From contig DATEZO010000270.1 of the NCBI GenBank assembly GCA_035255485.1, positions 1-7,931 of the forward strand: a DNA stretch of 7,931 nucleotides, read 5' to 3'. A program made the position numbers and the translations under genes. This document shows, one piece after another, positions 7,225 to 7,931 of this stretch. Numbering within the stretch: position 1 is the stretch's first letter; each line of letters begins with the position of its first letter. The notes under the pieces are model-generated. The model was not told the DNA's origin. It did no database searches and was given only the letters and a program-made list of their open reading frames with translations. Source of the stretch: DATEZO01 sp035255485 (lineage in GTDB: Bacteria; Pseudomonadota; Gammaproteobacteria; Burkholderiales; Burkholderiaceae_D).

Positions 7225-7314
7225 GATTCAGCAAGTTGGCAATGCCTCCAAGGCGGCTGGGTACGGGGCACCGCTTCAAGCTAATCGCCGATGTATGCCT
7301 CAGGAGCATAGGAG

Positions 7315-7590
7315 ATGGTCGATTGTTCATTGGACAGCCCCCCGGCAGGTTGCGGAAACTGCATGCATCCATCCACAATGACCACATCGGGAGCTGCGAA
7401 CAAGATGAGCAACAGCACTGCTTTGACAACCTCCCTCGACATGTTTGAGCTCGGTGATTTGCCGACAGCGGCAGTAGAGCAGACCAACAGTGAGATCAGC
7501 GATGCCGACATCGACAATACGATCGAGATGCAGCGCAAAGAACGTCTTCGTTGTCACGTCATGACGGCATGTTCCAAGCCAGTTGCGTAG
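7315..7590 (+). CDS. Hypothetical small ORF upstream of the apbE-like gene (doubtful)
   Basis: This 91-residue frame opens with ATG at 7315 and has AGGAG at 7302-7306, 8 bases upstream, which is good spacing. The product has no recognisable domain or membrane segment. Its first third has three cysteines (4, 13, 16) and prolines; the middle is rich in Ser, Thr and acidic residues. It ends 56 bases before the apbE-like start. An antisense frame covers 7281-7538 and encodes two hydrophobic stretches, but it begins with TTG, so neither strand is clearly coding. The ribosome binding site is the only positive evidence; it may be chance. Confidence 0.25.
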   Translation: MVDCSLDSPPAGCGNCMHPSTMTTSGAANKMSNSTALTTSLDMFELGDLPTAAVEQTNSEISDADIDNTIEMQRKERLRCHVMTACSKPVA

Positions 7591-7646
7591 CCGCGGCGGG
7601 AAGGAATGCTGTCAACGCTACATAGGGATTGTTGCGTATATTGGTA

Positions 7647-7931
7647 ATGGACTCTTCCGTCGCCATTCAAGCGCTCTCCGACCACCTGTATTCCGCCGGC
7701 TTCACTGCCATGGCCAGCCCGTGCGAGATTCTTGTCGACACGAACGATGCCGCTCTTGCCAGGGAAATCGGTGGCCTGGCGCTGGAAGAGGCGCGGCGGA
7801 TTGAAGCCAAATTCAGCCGCTACCGCGACGATAGCGTCGTGTCTGCCCTGCATCAGGCGCATGGCCGGCCCATCACCGTCGATGCTGAAACTGCACGGCT
7901 GCTGGATTTTGCCCGGCAATGCCACTCCCTG
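7647..7931 (+). CDS. apbE: ApbE-like FAD:protein FMN transferase, N-terminal part (3' end outside window)
   Basis: The first 95 codons of this gene are visible, and the frame is open to the window edge. ApbE-family enzymes transfer FMN from FAD to a threonine of target proteins such as Nqr/Rnf subunits. The N-terminal signature is present: F-T-A-M-A-S-P-C-E-I-L-V (residues 19-30), then E-E-A-R-R-I-E-A-K-F-S-R-Y-R-D-D-S-V-V-S-A-L (47-68), matching the family's usual conserved E-x3-I-E-x3-S-x-[YF]-x3-S-x-[LI]-x2-[LI]-N-like region, and an A-R-L-L-D-F-A segment. There is no signal peptide or lipobox, so this would be a cytoplasmic form, or the start is wrong. The ATG at 7647 lacks a clear ribosome binding site; in-frame TTG codons at 7629, 7632 and 7641 are alternatives, and a stop at 7623 bounds the frame. 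The catalytic Mg- and FAD-binding residues lie beyond the edge. It is probably unrelated to the export operon. Confidence 0.85.
   Translation, partial: MDSSVAIQALSDHLYSAGFTAMASPCEILVDTNDAALAREIGGLALEEARRIEAKFSRYRDDSVVSALHQAHGRPITVDAETARLLDFARQCHSL

Larger units (their letters stand above)
6762..7646. other. Long gene-poor region between the export operon and apbE-like gene
   Basis: No convincing conserved gene was recognised in these 885 bases. Contents: a short reading frame at 6799-6921 (40 residues, no good ribosome binding site); an AT-rich patch at about 6935-7031 with two perfect palindromes and a repeated 9-mer; a possible promoter near 6990-7018; a 32-codon frame at 7128-7226 without a ribosome binding site; a possible terminator at 7192-7224; and a weak 91-residue ORF at 7315-7590. 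The AT-rich patch contrasts sharply with the GC-rich genes on both sides, as expected of a regulatory region or a remnant of foreign DNA. Confidence 0.6.

Noticed and set aside
7128..7226. 32-codon + strand frame starting ATG-AAG
   Set aside because: There is no ribosome binding site, and it runs into the terminator-like T tract.
7281..7538. 85-residue minus-strand frame with two hydrophobic stretches
   Set aside because: It starts with TTG, has no evident ribosome binding site and no known family; the hydrophobicity can arise as the complement of the + strand.
1..7931. CRISPR array, tRNA, rRNA, insertion sequence or attachment site
   Set aside because: No regularly spaced repeats, RNA-gene motifs, transposase motifs or terminal inverted repeats were seen on either strand.

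Overview
The window looks like a chromosomal segment of a Gram-negative proteobacterium, most likely a betaproteobacterium. The inference rests on the moderately high GC content, an outer-membrane lipoprotein channel paired with a periplasmic adaptor, an HD-GYP protein and an ApbE-family protein. The exact taxon cannot be read from the sequence alone.

Layout, all on the + strand. (1) Bases 2-172 are the 3' end of a DUF4399-type gene. (2) Bases 291-2228 encode a 645-residue FHA-GAF-HD-GYP protein, a likely cyclic-di-GMP phosphodiesterase, with an unusual helical insertion inside the HD-GYP domain. (3) Bases 2316-3788 encode an outer-membrane efflux lipoprotein of the OprM/NodT/CusC (TolC-like) type. 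(4) Bases 3785-5410 encode a single-pass membrane protein with two cytoplasmic FHA domains and a probably periplasmic helical tail. (5) Bases 5385-6761 encode a HlyD-type periplasmic adaptor carrying the R-x3-L-x6-S hairpin-tip motif that docks TolC-like channels. (6) Bases 6762-7646 form a long gene-poor region with an AT-rich palindromic patch, a possible promoter, a possible terminator and one weak small ORF. (7) Bases 7647-7931 are the 5' end of an apbE-like FAD:protein FMN transferase gene, cut by the window edge.

Genes 3, 4 and 5 overlap by 4 and 26 bases and are almost certainly one translationally coupled unit. The HD-GYP gene lies 87 bases upstream in the same direction. The set joins signalling proteins (three FHA domains that read phosphothreonine, GAF, c-di-GMP turnover) to two parts of a cell-envelope export machine. 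The inner-membrane transporter or ATPase that would complete the machine is not in the window, nor is a Ser/Thr kinase or phosphatase to write and erase the FHA marks. The most interesting hypothesis is an export or adhesion system controlled by phosphothreonine and c-di-GMP, in which the FHA membrane protein carries the cytoplasmic signal to the periplasmic adaptor and channel. This is inference from gene order and domains.
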